DNA from: Planctomycetota bacterium
Lineage (GTDB): Bacteria > Planctomycetota > J058 > JAJDCP01
Reading direction: 5' to 3'
DNA: 47,592 bases
NCBI GenBank assembly: GCA_029260765.1
Contig: JAJDCP010000135.1
Location: 1 to 47,592, forward strand
The notes below the pieces were generated by a model that worked only from the letters and a program-made list of their open reading frames with translations, was not told the DNA's origin and did no database searches. The first letter of the stretch is position 1, and each line of letters begins with the position of its first letter. The position numbers were made by a program, and so were the translations under genes. Below, one piece after another: positions 8,185 to 15,917 of the stretch.

Positions 8185-9789
8185 TCAACCGCGCCGTGAG
8201 GGATTGTGGATGATCTGTGTGTCGGTCTGGTCCTTGCGGAGCAGCAGCAGGGTCATGTCGTCGTGCTGCTCCAGACCTATCTGGAACTTCAGCACCGCAT
8301 CGAAGATCTTGTCACGTAGCTCGTCCAAGGGCAACGTGCCGTGTTTCTGCACCAGCCGCGCGAGCCGATCGAGACCGAATTCCTCGCCCTGACGGTTCAT
8401 GCTTTCGGTGATGCCGTCGGTATAGACCACGACCGTGTCTCCGGATGCCAGAGGCAACTCGACCTCGGTCAGCATGGTGTCGAGGTCGGACAGCACGCCG
8501 AGCACAATCCCTCCGACCTTCTTGACCTCGGTCGTGCGAGACAGGTGCCGGTAGATGATCAAGCACTCGTGCCCCGCGCCGGTATAGGTCAGCATCTGGC
8601 TGTCGGAATCCCAACGCATCAACAGGAACGAAACGAACATCTCTTTCTTGAGGTCGGAGGTCAGATGCTTGTTGACCTGCATGATGATTTCAGATGTCGA
8701 CTGCTGACCGTGAACCAACGGCCGCAAGAGGGTCCGCAGCATCACCATGATCAGGCCCGCGGGCACGCCCTTGCCGGAGACGTCACCGATGCCCAGATAG
8801 AGATCGTCGCCGACCTCGATGTAGTCGTAGTAGTCGCCCCCCACCTGCCGGGCAGGGATTGTCCGTCCGCACACCACCAAGCCATCGACCTCCGGATCGG
8901 AGCGCGGCAGCAGCTCTTTCTGGATCGAGCTGGCGATGCGCAGCTCTTGATCCTGGCGCTCCTTCGTCTTGGCGCTCGCCAGCAGCTGCGCGTTTTCGAT
9001 GGAGATGGCCGCCTGGTCTGCAAACGCGAGCAACAGATGCAGCTCATCTTTGTCGAAAGTGCTCTCGTGCAAGCGGCTGTCCAGATACACCGTGCCGAGC
9101 ACGCGCTCTTTGACTTTCAACGGAACACATACCAGCGAGCGTAGCTCGAGGTCGACGATGCTCAGGTACTCACCGAAATCGGTCTGGGCATTGGACGACA
9201 TCACCGGCTCGCCGGTGTCGAGTACCTTCTGGATGATGCTGCTCGAGGTGGTGAACTCGGGAGCGAAGATCTCCACCTTGTCGATGTTTCTCGCCACCTC
9301 GTAGGTCAGCTTGCCGGTCTGTTGATGCCGAGTGATGATGAAGCCCCGCTCTGCCGAGCACAGCTCGATGGCGCAGTCCATGATCTTCTCGAGCAGCTTG
9401 CCGCGGTCGAGCTCACTGTTGATCGCCTTGTTGAGCTCGAACAAGGCCTCGTAACGCTCGACCCTGCGCTGCAGGCCAGGATCGGCCGCGCCCCCTGCCT
9501 CTTTTGCCATCACCAGAAAGATGCTGGCGGCGCCGATCTGCACCTTGTCCCACAGCTCCAGGCGTTGTTCGCGCACCGGGTAGCCGTTGACGAAGGTGCC
9601 ATTGAAACTCTTGAGGTCGCGCACCTGGAAGCCGTCGTCGCGCGGCTCGATCACACAATGATGCCGTGAGACGCCGTCGTCGTCGAGCGTCACAGAGTTC
9701 GAGGGGGCACGCCCCATCGAGACTTCCCCGGCTTTCGGAAGGGCGAAGAAGTGATGCTGATCGCCTTGGATGATGACCAGTCGGTACAC
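8185..9789 (-). CDS. FHA-GAF-SpoIIE/RsbU-type PP2C protein phosphatase
   Basis: About 534 residues, cytosolic. The N-terminal FHA domain (about 1-95) binds phosphothreonine; it has GRAPSNS, SRHHC and NGTFVNG. A GAF sensor domain follows (about 110-270), then a short helix and a PPM/SpoIIE phosphatase (about 298-520) with the metal-binding motifs GGDYYD, GDVSGKG, TDGITE and HDDMT. RsbU-like enzymes of this build remove phosphate from anti-sigma-antagonist or kinase targets. I place the start at GTG 9789, five bases after GGGGAG; a GTG two codons upstream (9795) overlaps that site. It is the first gene of a same-strand set with the hydrolase fusion (88-bp gap) and the kinase (67-bp gap), so kinase and phosphatase may act on the same partners. 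That last point is inference from position. Confidence 0.9.
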   Translation of the reverse strand: MYRLVIIQGDQHHFFALPKAGEVSMGRAPSNSVTLDDDGVSRHHCVIEPRDDGFQVRDLKSFNGTFVNGYPVREQRLELWDKVQIGAASIFLVMAKEAGGAADPGLQRRVERYEALFELNKAINSELDRGKLLEKIMDCAIELCSAERGFIITRHQQTGKLTYEVARNIDKVEIFAPEFTTSSSIIQKVLDTGEPVMSSNAQTDFGEYLSIVDLELRSLVCVPLKVKERVLGTVYLDSRLHESTFDKDELHLLLAFADQAAISIENAQLLASAKTKERQDQELRIASSIQKELLPRSDPEVDGLVVCGRTIPARQVGGDYYDYIEVGDDLYLGIGDVSGKGVPAGLIMVMLRTLLRPLVHGQQSTSEIIMQVNKHLTSDLKKEMFVSFLLMRWDSDSQMLTYTGAGHECLIIYRHLSRTTEVKKVGGIVLGVLSDLDTMLTEVELPLASGDTVVVYTDGITESMNRQGEEFGLDRLARLVQKHGTLPLDELRDKIFDAVLKFQIGLEQHDDMTLLLLRKDQTDTQIIHNPSRRG

Positions 9790-9898
9790 GAGCACTCCCC
9801 GAGAATTGGGATGCCGTCGAGGTTACGGGCTTTTCTCCAACGCGTCAAGTGAGGCCCGGCAGCCCCCGACCTGGGGCGATCCGCTGCATCGTCACCGA

Positions 9899-9927
9899 TT
9901 GCGTGCCGCGCGACAGGTACCTATAGT
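9899..9927 (+). promoter_or_regulatory. Sigma70-type promoter of the aroA operon
   Basis: TTGCGT (9899-9904) and TATAGT (9922-9927) are separated by exactly 17 bp. Transcription would begin near 9934, about 24 nt before the aroA ATG at 9958, leaving room for the AGGAG ribosome site at 9944-9948. Confidence 0.6.
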
Positions 9928-9957
9928 GGGGCTGGCAGTCCGCCAGGAGTGTGTCCG

Positions 9958-11268
9958 ATGAGCAGCCTGCATGTTGAAGGGGGACGCCCACTGCAAGGCC
10001 GCGTCGCGGTGCCCGGCGACAAGTCCATCAGCCATCGTGCCCTGTTGTTCGCGAGTCTGGCCGACGGCACCAGCCGCGTGCGCAACCTGCTGCGCGGTGG
10101 GGACTGCCAAGCGACGCTGGCCTGTGTGCGGCAATTGGGGGTACTTGTAGCACAAGACGCGGCGGGCACGGTGTCGATCGAGGGGCGGGGCCTGCGGGGT
10201 CTGGTCGAGCCGAGCAGCGTCGTCGCTTGCGCCAACTCGGGCACCACCATACGCCTGCTGGCGGGGCTGCTGGCGGGTCAGCGCTTCACCAGCTTTCTGT
10301 CGGGCACGCCCCAGCTGCAATCCCGCCCGATGGGCCGCATCGTCGATCCGCTCAGGGAGATGGGAGCGCGCATCATCGGCCGCCAGTCGGGCAGGTTTGC
10401 CCCCCTCGCGATCGAGGGCAGCCCCCTGGCACGGCTGCACTACACCCTGCCGGTCGCCAGCGCCCAGGTCAAGAGCTGCCTGCTGCTGGCAGGTCTGTAC
10501 GCCGAAGGCGGCTGCGTGCTCACCGAGCCCGCCGCTTCCCGCGATCACAGCGAGATCCTGCTGGCGCGGATGGGCGCCGAGCTGGAGATCGACGGCCTGC
10601 GCGTGGCGATCACGCCTCCTGAGTCCTTGCAGGCGTTCGAGCTCGATGTCCCGGGCGACCTCTCTTCGGCCGCATTCCCCCTGGTCGCGGCCGCGCTCCT
10701 GCCCGGCAGCGAGCTCTGCCTGAGCGGAGTGGGAGTCAACCCACGCCGCGACGGCCTGCTCGAAGCCCTGACCTCGATGGGCGCCGTGCTGCGTCGGGAG
10801 AGCCTGTGCGAGGCCGGCGGCGAGCCTGTCGCAGACCTGGTGGTGCACCCCGCACAGCTGCACGGGGCCGAGATCGGCGGCGCGCAGATTCCCCGCATGA
10901 TCGATGAGCTGCCGCTGCTGGCAGTCGCCGCCACGCAGGCCCACGGAGTGACGCGGGTGCGCGACGCGGCTGAGCTGCGCGTCAAAGAGACCGACCGGAT
11001 CGCGACCACAGTCGCCGAGCTGCGCAAGCTCGGCGCGCACATCGAGGCAGCCCCCGATGGCTTTGTGGTCGAAGGACCCACGCAACTGCGAGGGGCCCCG
11101 GTCAACAGTCACGGAGACCATCGGCTGGCGATGGCCCTGACCATCGCCGGGTTGCTGGCGGCGGGGCAAACTACGATCATGGGAGCCGAAGTCTGTGCTG
11201 ACAGCTTCCCAGGGTTTGTAGACCTGCTCCGCACGCTGGGAGCCAAGCTGGCAGAAGTGGAGGCATGA
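9958..11268 (+). CDS. aroA: 3-phosphoshikimate 1-carboxyvinyltransferase (EPSP synthase)
   Basis: 436 residues. The enzyme joins phosphoenolpyruvate and shikimate-3-phosphate in the sixth step of chorismate synthesis. Family motifs are clear: GDKSISHRAL near the N-terminus, the substrate loop ANSGTTIRLL, DHSEILL, PGDLSSAAFPLVAA, the RVKETDRI segment and GDHRLAMA near the C-terminus. The ATG at 9958 lies nine bases after AGGAG. An in-frame GTG at 9949 overlaps that ribosome site and is therefore a poorer start. Its stop overlaps the aroE start (ATGA), so the two are translationally coupled. The length is normal for the family. No other aro genes are present in the window. Confidence 0.95.
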   Translation: MSSLHVEGGRPLQGRVAVPGDKSISHRALLFASLADGTSRVRNLLRGGDCQATLACVRQLGVLVAQDAAGTVSIEGRGLRGLVEPSSVVACANSGTTIRLLAGLLAGQRFTSFLSGTPQLQSRPMGRIVDPLREMGARIIGRQSGRFAPLAIEGSPLARLHYTLPVASAQVKSCLLLAGLYAEGGCVLTEPAASRDHSEILLARMGAELEIDGLRVAITPPESLQAFELDVPGDLSSAAFPLVAAALLPGSELCLSGVGVNPRRDGLLEALTSMGAVLRRESLCEAGGEPVADLVVHPAQLHGAEIGGAQIPRMIDELPLLAVAATQAHGVTRVRDAAELRVKETDRIATTVAELRKLGAHIEAAPDGFVVEGPTQLRGAPVNSHGDHRLAMALTIAGLLAAGQTTIMGAEVCADSFPGFVDLLRTLGAKLAEVEA

Positions 11269-12170
11269 TGGCTGCGGAAACCGACGCTGAAGTGCGTGCC
11301 CTGGGCCGGCGCAGCGTTGGCCTGATCGGCTGGCCCGTTGCCCACAGCTTCAGTCCGCAGCTGATGCAGGCCGCCTTCGAGGCCTACGACCTCGACTGGT
11401 CCTACAGCCTTCTGCCTGTGCGCACCCAGCCGCGTGAGCGCCTGGCAGAAGCGATTACCGGGCTGCGCGCGCTCGGCTTTCGTGGTGTCAATGTGACGGT
11501 TCCGCACAAGGCCGCGGTGTTGCCGTTGCTCGACGAGCTCTCGCACGCGGCACGCAGCATCGGCGCCGTCAACACCATCTGCCTTGATGGCCATCGACTC
11601 TGGGGGCACAACACCGACGCTCCGGGCTTTGTGGCCGACCTGCTCGCCCACGGTCTCGAACCGAGCGTGCTGCGGGTCCTGGTGCTGGGCGCGGGAGGCT
11701 CGGCGCGCTCGGTCGTGTACGGCCTCGCCGAGGCGGGTTGTCCGCAGATCGAGATCCTCAACCGCACGCCTGCGCGCGCCGGAGGTCTGGCCCGCGAGAT
11801 GGCGGCGATCTTCAATGATTGCCGCCTGGCGGGTCTGCCCTCGCGCGCTCTGGCCGAAGCTTCGGTTCGCTGTGACTTGATCGTCAACTGCACTCCGCTG
11901 GGGATGCAGCCGGCCATCGACGGCAGCCCCTGGGACCCCGACGTGCCGATGCGCCGCGGACAGGTGGTCTACGATCTGGTCTACAACCCCTCCCAGACCG
12001 AGTTCCTGCGCTGCGCCAAGCGCAACCACTGCCAGGTGCTGAGTGGACTCGGCATGCTCGTGCAGCAGGCCGCCCGTGGCTTTACCCTCTGGACTGGGCT
12101 CGAAGCGCCCCTGAGCGTGATGCACAACGCCGCGCAACGTGCGCTGAAACGCGCGCAGGCCGGACTATGA
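11265..12170 (+). CDS. aroE: Shikimate 5-dehydrogenase
   Basis: 301 residues. It reduces 3-dehydroshikimate to shikimate with NADPH, two steps before the aroA reaction. Visible motifs are the substrate-binding SFSPQLM segment, NVTVPHKAAV with the catalytic lysine, GAVNTI, NTDAPGF with the catalytic aspartate, the nucleotide-binding loop GAGGSARSVVYGL, and NRTPARA for NADP. It begins in the four-base overlap ATGA with aroA and ends in the same kind of overlap with the radical-SAM gene, so the three should be made from one message. An ATG immediately after the first (11268) is an equally possible start. AroE paralogues such as YdiB and quinate dehydrogenases exist, but coupling to aroA favours the biosynthetic role. 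Confidence 0.93.
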   Translation: MMAAETDAEVRALGRRSVGLIGWPVAHSFSPQLMQAAFEAYDLDWSYSLLPVRTQPRERLAEAITGLRALGFRGVNVTVPHKAAVLPLLDELSHAARSIGAVNTICLDGHRLWGHNTDAPGFVADLLAHGLEPSVLRVLVLGAGGSARSVVYGLAEAGCPQIEILNRTPARAGGLAREMAAIFNDCRLAGLPSRALAEASVRCDLIVNCTPLGMQPAIDGSPWDPDVPMRRGQVVYDLVYNPSQTEFLRCAKRNHCQVLSGLGMLVQQAARGFTLWTGLEAPLSVMHNAAQRALKRAQAGL

Positions 12171-13711
12171 CCGACATCGTGCTGTGTACGCTCAACGCTC
12201 GCTATGTCCACTGTGCCTTCGGCCTGCGTTACCTGCTCGCCAACCTCGGCCCCCTGCGCAGCCGAGCCCGCATCATCGAGTGCACCATTGACGAGCGGCC
12301 GGCCGACGTGGCCGAGCTGCTGTTGGCCGAAAAGCCGCGCATCATCGGCCTGGGGGTCTACATCTGGAACGCTCGCCAGACCCACGAGCTGGTCGCGCTG
12401 CTCAAGACCATTGCCCCCGAAGTGCTGCTTGTGCTGGGCGGCCCCGAGGTCAGCTACGAGACCGGGACGCAGCCTCTCTGTCAGCTGGCGGACGCAGTGG
12501 TCTGCGGTGAGGGAGACCGGGCCTTCGGGCCGCTGTGCGAGCGTCTGCTGGCCGGAGAGCGGCCGGCCTCCCCGTTCATAGCGGCCCCGCTGCCCGACAC
12601 GGCAACGCTGGAGCTGCCCTACCACCTGTACAGCGATACGGACTTGAAGCAGCGCGTGGTCTATGTCGAGGCTTCTCGTGGTTGCCCTTTCCGCTGCGAA
12701 TTCTGCCTGTCGGCCCTCGATATTCCTTTGCGCAGCTTCCCTTTAGCTTCGATCATCGCTTGCCTGCAGAGCTTGCTCGATCGCGGCTTGCGACAATTCA
12801 AGTTTGTCGACCGCACCTTCAACCTCAGCATCACCACCTCGCTGGCCATCCTGCGCTTCTTCCGCGAGCGCTACCAGCCGGGCCTGTTCTTGCACTTCGA
12901 GATGATCCCCGACCGCCTGCCCGAGGCGCTGCGAACAGAGCTGGCTGCTTTCCCTGACGGCGCCGTGCAGCTGGAGATCGGCATCCAGACCTTCAACCCC
13001 GAGGTCGGCCGACGCATTTCCCGCAAACAGAACCTCGAGCGGCTGCGCGACAACCTGACCTTCCTGCGCAATGAGACGGGCGTGCATCTGCACACAGATC
13101 TGATCGCGGGCCTGCCCGGCGAGGACCTGGCGAGCTTCGCGGCCGGCTTCGATCAGCTGGTGGCGCTGCGGCCGCACGAGATCCAACTCGGCATCTTGAA
13201 GCGCTTGCGGGGCACCCCGATCGTGCGCCACGAGCAGGAATTCTCGCTGCGTTACAACCCCGAGCCTCCTTACGAGATCGTGGCCAACCGCGACCTCGAT
13301 TTCGGCACCCTGCAGAGGCTCAAGCGCTTTGCCCGCTACTGGGACCTGATCGCCAACAGCGGCAACTTCCGCGAGACCTGCCCCCACATCTGGGGAGAGG
13401 GCTCGGCCTTTGAGGGCTTTTTGGCCTTGAGCGATTGGTTGTTCGAAGCGAGCGGACGCACCCACGGCATCGCCCTCACACGGCTGGCCGGGCTGCTGTT
13501 TCAATACCTGACGGAGCAGGCGGGCGGCGACCCGCACCGACTGGCTCCGCGGCTCCTGAGCGACTACCGCCGCGGCGGCCGCCGCGATGTGCCGGTGTTT
13601 CTCAGGCGCTGGTTGGGCGCGGACCGGCCCGGGGTCCCCGCCGCAGCCGACACCGGCTTGCCGAAGCGCCAGGCGCGGTTTTCGACGGCTCTTGAGGAGG
13701 GGAGGTCTTAG
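12167..13711 (+). CDS. B12-binding-domain radical SAM protein, DUF4080 family
   Basis: 514 residues. The N-terminal domain (about 1-130) has the Rossmann-like layout of cobalamin-binding domains, with the conserved GGPEVSYE turn. The radical SAM core (about 165-390) carries CPFRCEFC, the CxxxCxxC cluster site at C173, C177 and C180. The remaining C-terminal part corresponds to the DUF4080 domain. Members of this group are widespread, anaerobe-leaning enzymes whose reaction is not established as far as I know. The ATG lies in an ATGA overlap with the end of aroE, an arrangement that suggests coordinated translation with aromatic biosynthesis but does not prove a shared pathway. DUF2277 follows one base after its stop codon. 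Confidence 0.88.
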   Translation: MTDIVLCTLNARYVHCAFGLRYLLANLGPLRSRARIIECTIDERPADVAELLLAEKPRIIGLGVYIWNARQTHELVALLKTIAPEVLLVLGGPEVSYETGTQPLCQLADAVVCGEGDRAFGPLCERLLAGERPASPFIAAPLPDTATLELPYHLYSDTDLKQRVVYVEASRGCPFRCEFCLSALDIPLRSFPLASIIACLQSLLDRGLRQFKFVDRTFNLSITTSLAILRFFRERYQPGLFLHFEMIPDRLPEALRTELAAFPDGAVQLEIGIQTFNPEVGRRISRKQNLERLRDNLTFLRNETGVHLHTDLIAGLPGEDLASFAAGFDQLVALRPHEIQLGILKRLRGTPIVRHEQEFSLRYNPEPPYEIVANRDLDFGTLQRLKRFARYWDLIANSGNFRETCPHIWGEGSAFEGFLALSDWLFEASGRTHGIALTRLAGLLFQYLTEQAGGDPHRLAPRLLSDYRRGGRRDVPVFLRRWLGADRPGVPAAADTGLPKRQARFSTALEEGRS

Positions 13712-13712
13712 C

Positions 13713-13979
13713 ATGTGCCGCAGCATCAAGACTCTGCACAACTTCGAACCACCAGCCAGTGACGCTGAGGTGCGCGCGGCCGCTCTACAATTTGTGCGCA
13801 AGCTCAGCGGCTGTACCCGGCCATCGCGGGCCAACCAGGCGGCCTTCGAGCGGGCCGTGGAGCAGATCGCAGGGTCCGCTCGGACGTTGCTGGACAACCT
13901 GGTCAGCCAGGCACCCGCGCGGGACCGCGAGGTCGAAGCCGCCAAAGCGCGGGCGCGCTGGCAGAAACGGGCACGCTGA
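13713..13979 (+). CDS. DUF2277 family protein
   Basis: 88 residues. The whole protein matches the compact DUF2277 family: it starts MCRSIKTLHNFEPPA, carries AAALQFVRKLSG in the middle and ends in a basic DREVEAAKARAR helix. No function is known to me for this family; the fold is probably all-helical and the protein cytosolic. The start at 13713 is set by the strong GAGGAGGGGAGG purine run at 13694-13705 and by the family N-terminus; a longer in-frame version beginning at 13587 would run inside the preceding gene. It lies one base after the radical-SAM stop codon and ends the run. It faces the convergent LON-domain gene with a 7-bp gap. Confidence 0.85.
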   Translation: MCRSIKTLHNFEPPASDAEVRAAALQFVRKLSGCTRPSRANQAAFERAVEQIAGSARTLLDNLVSQAPARDREVEAAKARARWQKRAR

Positions 13980-13986
13980 GGCGGCC

Positions 13987-14559
13987 CTAGACTCCCTCCA
14001 GAGCATCGCTGACACCATCCCAGATCAACTCGCCCTCCAGCTCGAGCAGCTGCTGGCAGCGCTCGCTGGGGCGGGCGCGTAGCAACTGGGTCGCCAGAGC
14101 GAACAAGCCCCCGGGGTCTTCGGGCAGCTCGAGCTGACTCCGCACGTCGTCAGGCAACTTCTGAAGCTTCTGGTCGATGCGGAAACGCAGCATCGCCAGG
14201 TTGCCGGCGAAACGCACCGGCTCGCTGTCGAGCCACTGCACTTCGGCCCGAATATGGGGCTGCTCGGCCAACAACCGCACGATGCGGAAGCGCCTGCGGC
14301 CTTGGACCACCAAAGCCAGCAGATCCTGCTTGACCTCTTGGCTGGCGACGATTCGGGCCTCGCACCCGACCTTGTGGGGAATCGCGGGTGCACCGACCTC
14401 ATGCCCGCTTTCGATCAGGCAGATGCCGAAACTGCGTTTTTCCGCAATGCAGGCCGCGATCATGTCGAGGTAGCGGCGCTCGAAGATCTTCATCGGCAGC
14501 ATCTGGCACGGGAACAAGACCGCACCGAGAGGGAACAGGTCCAGCTCTTCGGATTCCAT
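13987..14559 (-). CDS. LON substrate-binding domain protein
   Basis: 190 residues made almost entirely of the Lon N-terminal substrate-binding domain: LDLFPLGAVLFPCQMLPMKI, FERRYLDMI, FGICLIE and a C-terminal helical bundle. It lacks the AAA+ and serine-protease parts of the Lon protease, so it is one of the stand-alone LON-domain proteins thought to bind unfolded or damaged peptides, perhaps as an adaptor. I start it at ATG 14559, seven bases after GGGAG; an ATG 39 bases further upstream has no comparable site. It is transcribed divergently from the 73-residue protein and converges on DUF2277. Confidence 0.85.
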   Translation of the reverse strand: MESEELDLFPLGAVLFPCQMLPMKIFERRYLDMIAACIAEKRSFGICLIESGHEVGAPAIPHKVGCEARIVASQEVKQDLLALVVQGRRRFRIVRLLAEQPHIRAEVQWLDSEPVRFAGNLAMLRFRIDQKLQKLPDDVRSQLELPEDPGGLFALATQLLRARPSERCQQLLELEGELIWDGVSDALEGV

Positions 14560-14693
14560 CTCCAGTCTCCCGGGGCAGCGCTGCTCCATTGTCGCCAAAG
14601 CGTGAGCGGCCGCAAGTCAGCGATCGATCTGGTATCATGCGTTCCGCGGTCGCAGAAACGTTGTTTGGAAAGATGCAGGCGGGAGGAAAACTG

Positions 14694-14915
14694 ATGGCGA
14701 GCTGGTCATTCGGAGCATGGACAACCCTCGACAAACTCGACGCGGGCAACCTGTTCGAGACCCGCGAGGGCCAGCGGCTGTTGAAGACGGCCTATCCCGT
14801 GGGGCGCTTCCAGAAAAAGCCCTCCGAGACGATGATGATCTGCTTCCAACTCGAAAACGGCGAGGACTACTTCTGCCCGAACAGCTGCGAAGTACGCAAG
14901 CTTGTGCTCGAATGA
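14694..14915 (+). CDS. Small conserved-looking protein of unknown function
   Basis: 73 residues, no recognised domain. It is rich in aromatic and charged residues with two cysteines near the C-terminus (FCPNSCEV), no signal peptide and no membrane helix, so probably a small soluble beta-rich protein. The ATG at 14694 lies seven bases after GGGAGG; an in-frame ATG at 14673 preceded by GGAAAG is possible. Its stop codon overlaps the ATG of the esterase gene in ATGA, which strongly supports that it is a real translated gene and that it is made together with the esterase. I do not know its role. Confidence 0.65.
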   Translation: MASWSFGAWTTLDKLDAGNLFETREGQRLLKTAYPVGRFQKKPSETMMICFQLENGEDYFCPNSCEVRKLVLE

Positions 14916-15916
14916 GCCTCGCGACCCAAGAAGACACACTGCGGGTGCGCCTGCGCCGCCGGGTCAGCAAGGTGCTGGTGACCGCCTTTTTCCGGGGTCT
15001 GACGGCGTTGGGGAAGTTGCATCCGCGCGCCAATCCAGCCCGCCACGGGGTCGAAGTGCTGTGCGACATCCCCTACCTTCCCACCGGACTGCGTGAGCAC
15101 CGGCTCGACGTCTACCGGCCGCGCAAGCGAACGGGGCCGCTGCCCTGTGTGTTTTTCATCCACGGGGGCGGCTTCCGCATCTTGTCGAAGGACAGCCACT
15201 GGATGATGGGGCTGGCCTTCGCCAAGCGAGGCTTCGTGGTGTTCAACATCAACTACCGGCTGGCACCGCAGCATCCCTATCCGGCGGCGGTCGAGGACAG
15301 CTGCGCGGCGCTGCGCTGGCTGGCCGCCCACGGCGCAGACTACGGGGCCGACCTCGAGCAGCTGGTGTTCGCGGGCGAGTCGGCCGGCGCCAACCTGGCC
15401 AGCGCGCTGACGGTGGCCAGCTGCTACCGGCGGCCCGAACCCTTCGCCCAGGAGATCTTTGCGCTGGGGATGGTGCCGCGGGTAGTGATCGCTGTCTGCG
15501 GTTTGATGCAGGTCAGCGACTCCGCGCGCTTCGCGCGCCGCAAGAAGTTGCCGACCTGGCTGCAGGACCGGCTGTTCGAGGTCGAGAGGGGCTACCTGCC
15601 GCTCGAGCTGCAAGGCGGTGAGCTGCCAACTCTGGCCGACCCGCTGTTGATCTTTGAGCACCCTGAGCTACAGCCAGAGCGGCCGCTGCCGGCGTTTTTC
15701 CTGCCCGTCGGGACCAAGGACCCGATCATGGATGACACCCGGCGCATGGCGCGGGCGCTCGAAGAACGGGGGGTGGACAACCAGATCTTGTTCTACCAGG
15801 ACGAGGTGCATGCCTTCTACGCGATGATCTGGCGGCCCCGGGCGCGGAAGTGCTGGCGCGACATCTTTGCTTTCTTGAAGCCGCGGCTCGCGGCCAGCCC
15901 AGCGCGCAGCGGCTGA
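14912..15916 (+). CDS. Alpha/beta hydrolase, hormone-sensitive-lipase-like esterase
   Basis: 334 residues. Carboxylesterase of the HSL family: oxyanion motif HGGGF, nucleophile elbow GESAG, a C-terminal acid in GTKDPIMDD and the catalytic histidine in EVHAFY. This family hydrolyses short to medium acyl esters; the substrate here cannot be told. The N-terminus is basic (VRLRRRVSKVL) with a moderately hydrophobic stretch after it (VTAFFRGL), but there is no clear signal peptide. The start is fixed by the ATGA overlap with the upstream small gene; a longer frame reaching back to 14717 overlaps that gene and is not favoured. It ends one base from the convergent kinase gene. Confidence 0.88.
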   Translation: MSLATQEDTLRVRLRRRVSKVLVTAFFRGLTALGKLHPRANPARHGVEVLCDIPYLPTGLREHRLDVYRPRKRTGPLPCVFFIHGGGFRILSKDSHWMMGLAFAKRGFVVFNINYRLAPQHPYPAAVEDSCAALRWLAAHGADYGADLEQLVFAGESAGANLASALTVASCYRRPEPFAQEIFALGMVPRVVIAVCGLMQVSDSARFARRKKLPTWLQDRLFEVERGYLPLELQGGELPTLADPLLIFEHPELQPERPLPAFFLPVGTKDPIMDDTRRMARALEERGVDNQILFYQDEVHAFYAMIWRPRARKCWRDIFAFLKPRLAASPARSG

Positions 15917-15917
15917 G

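Noticed and set aside
5781..9789. Type VI secretion locus suggested by kinase, phosphatase and FHA genes
   Set aside because: No structural component (sheath, Hcp, VgrG, ClpV, baseplate) is present in the window.
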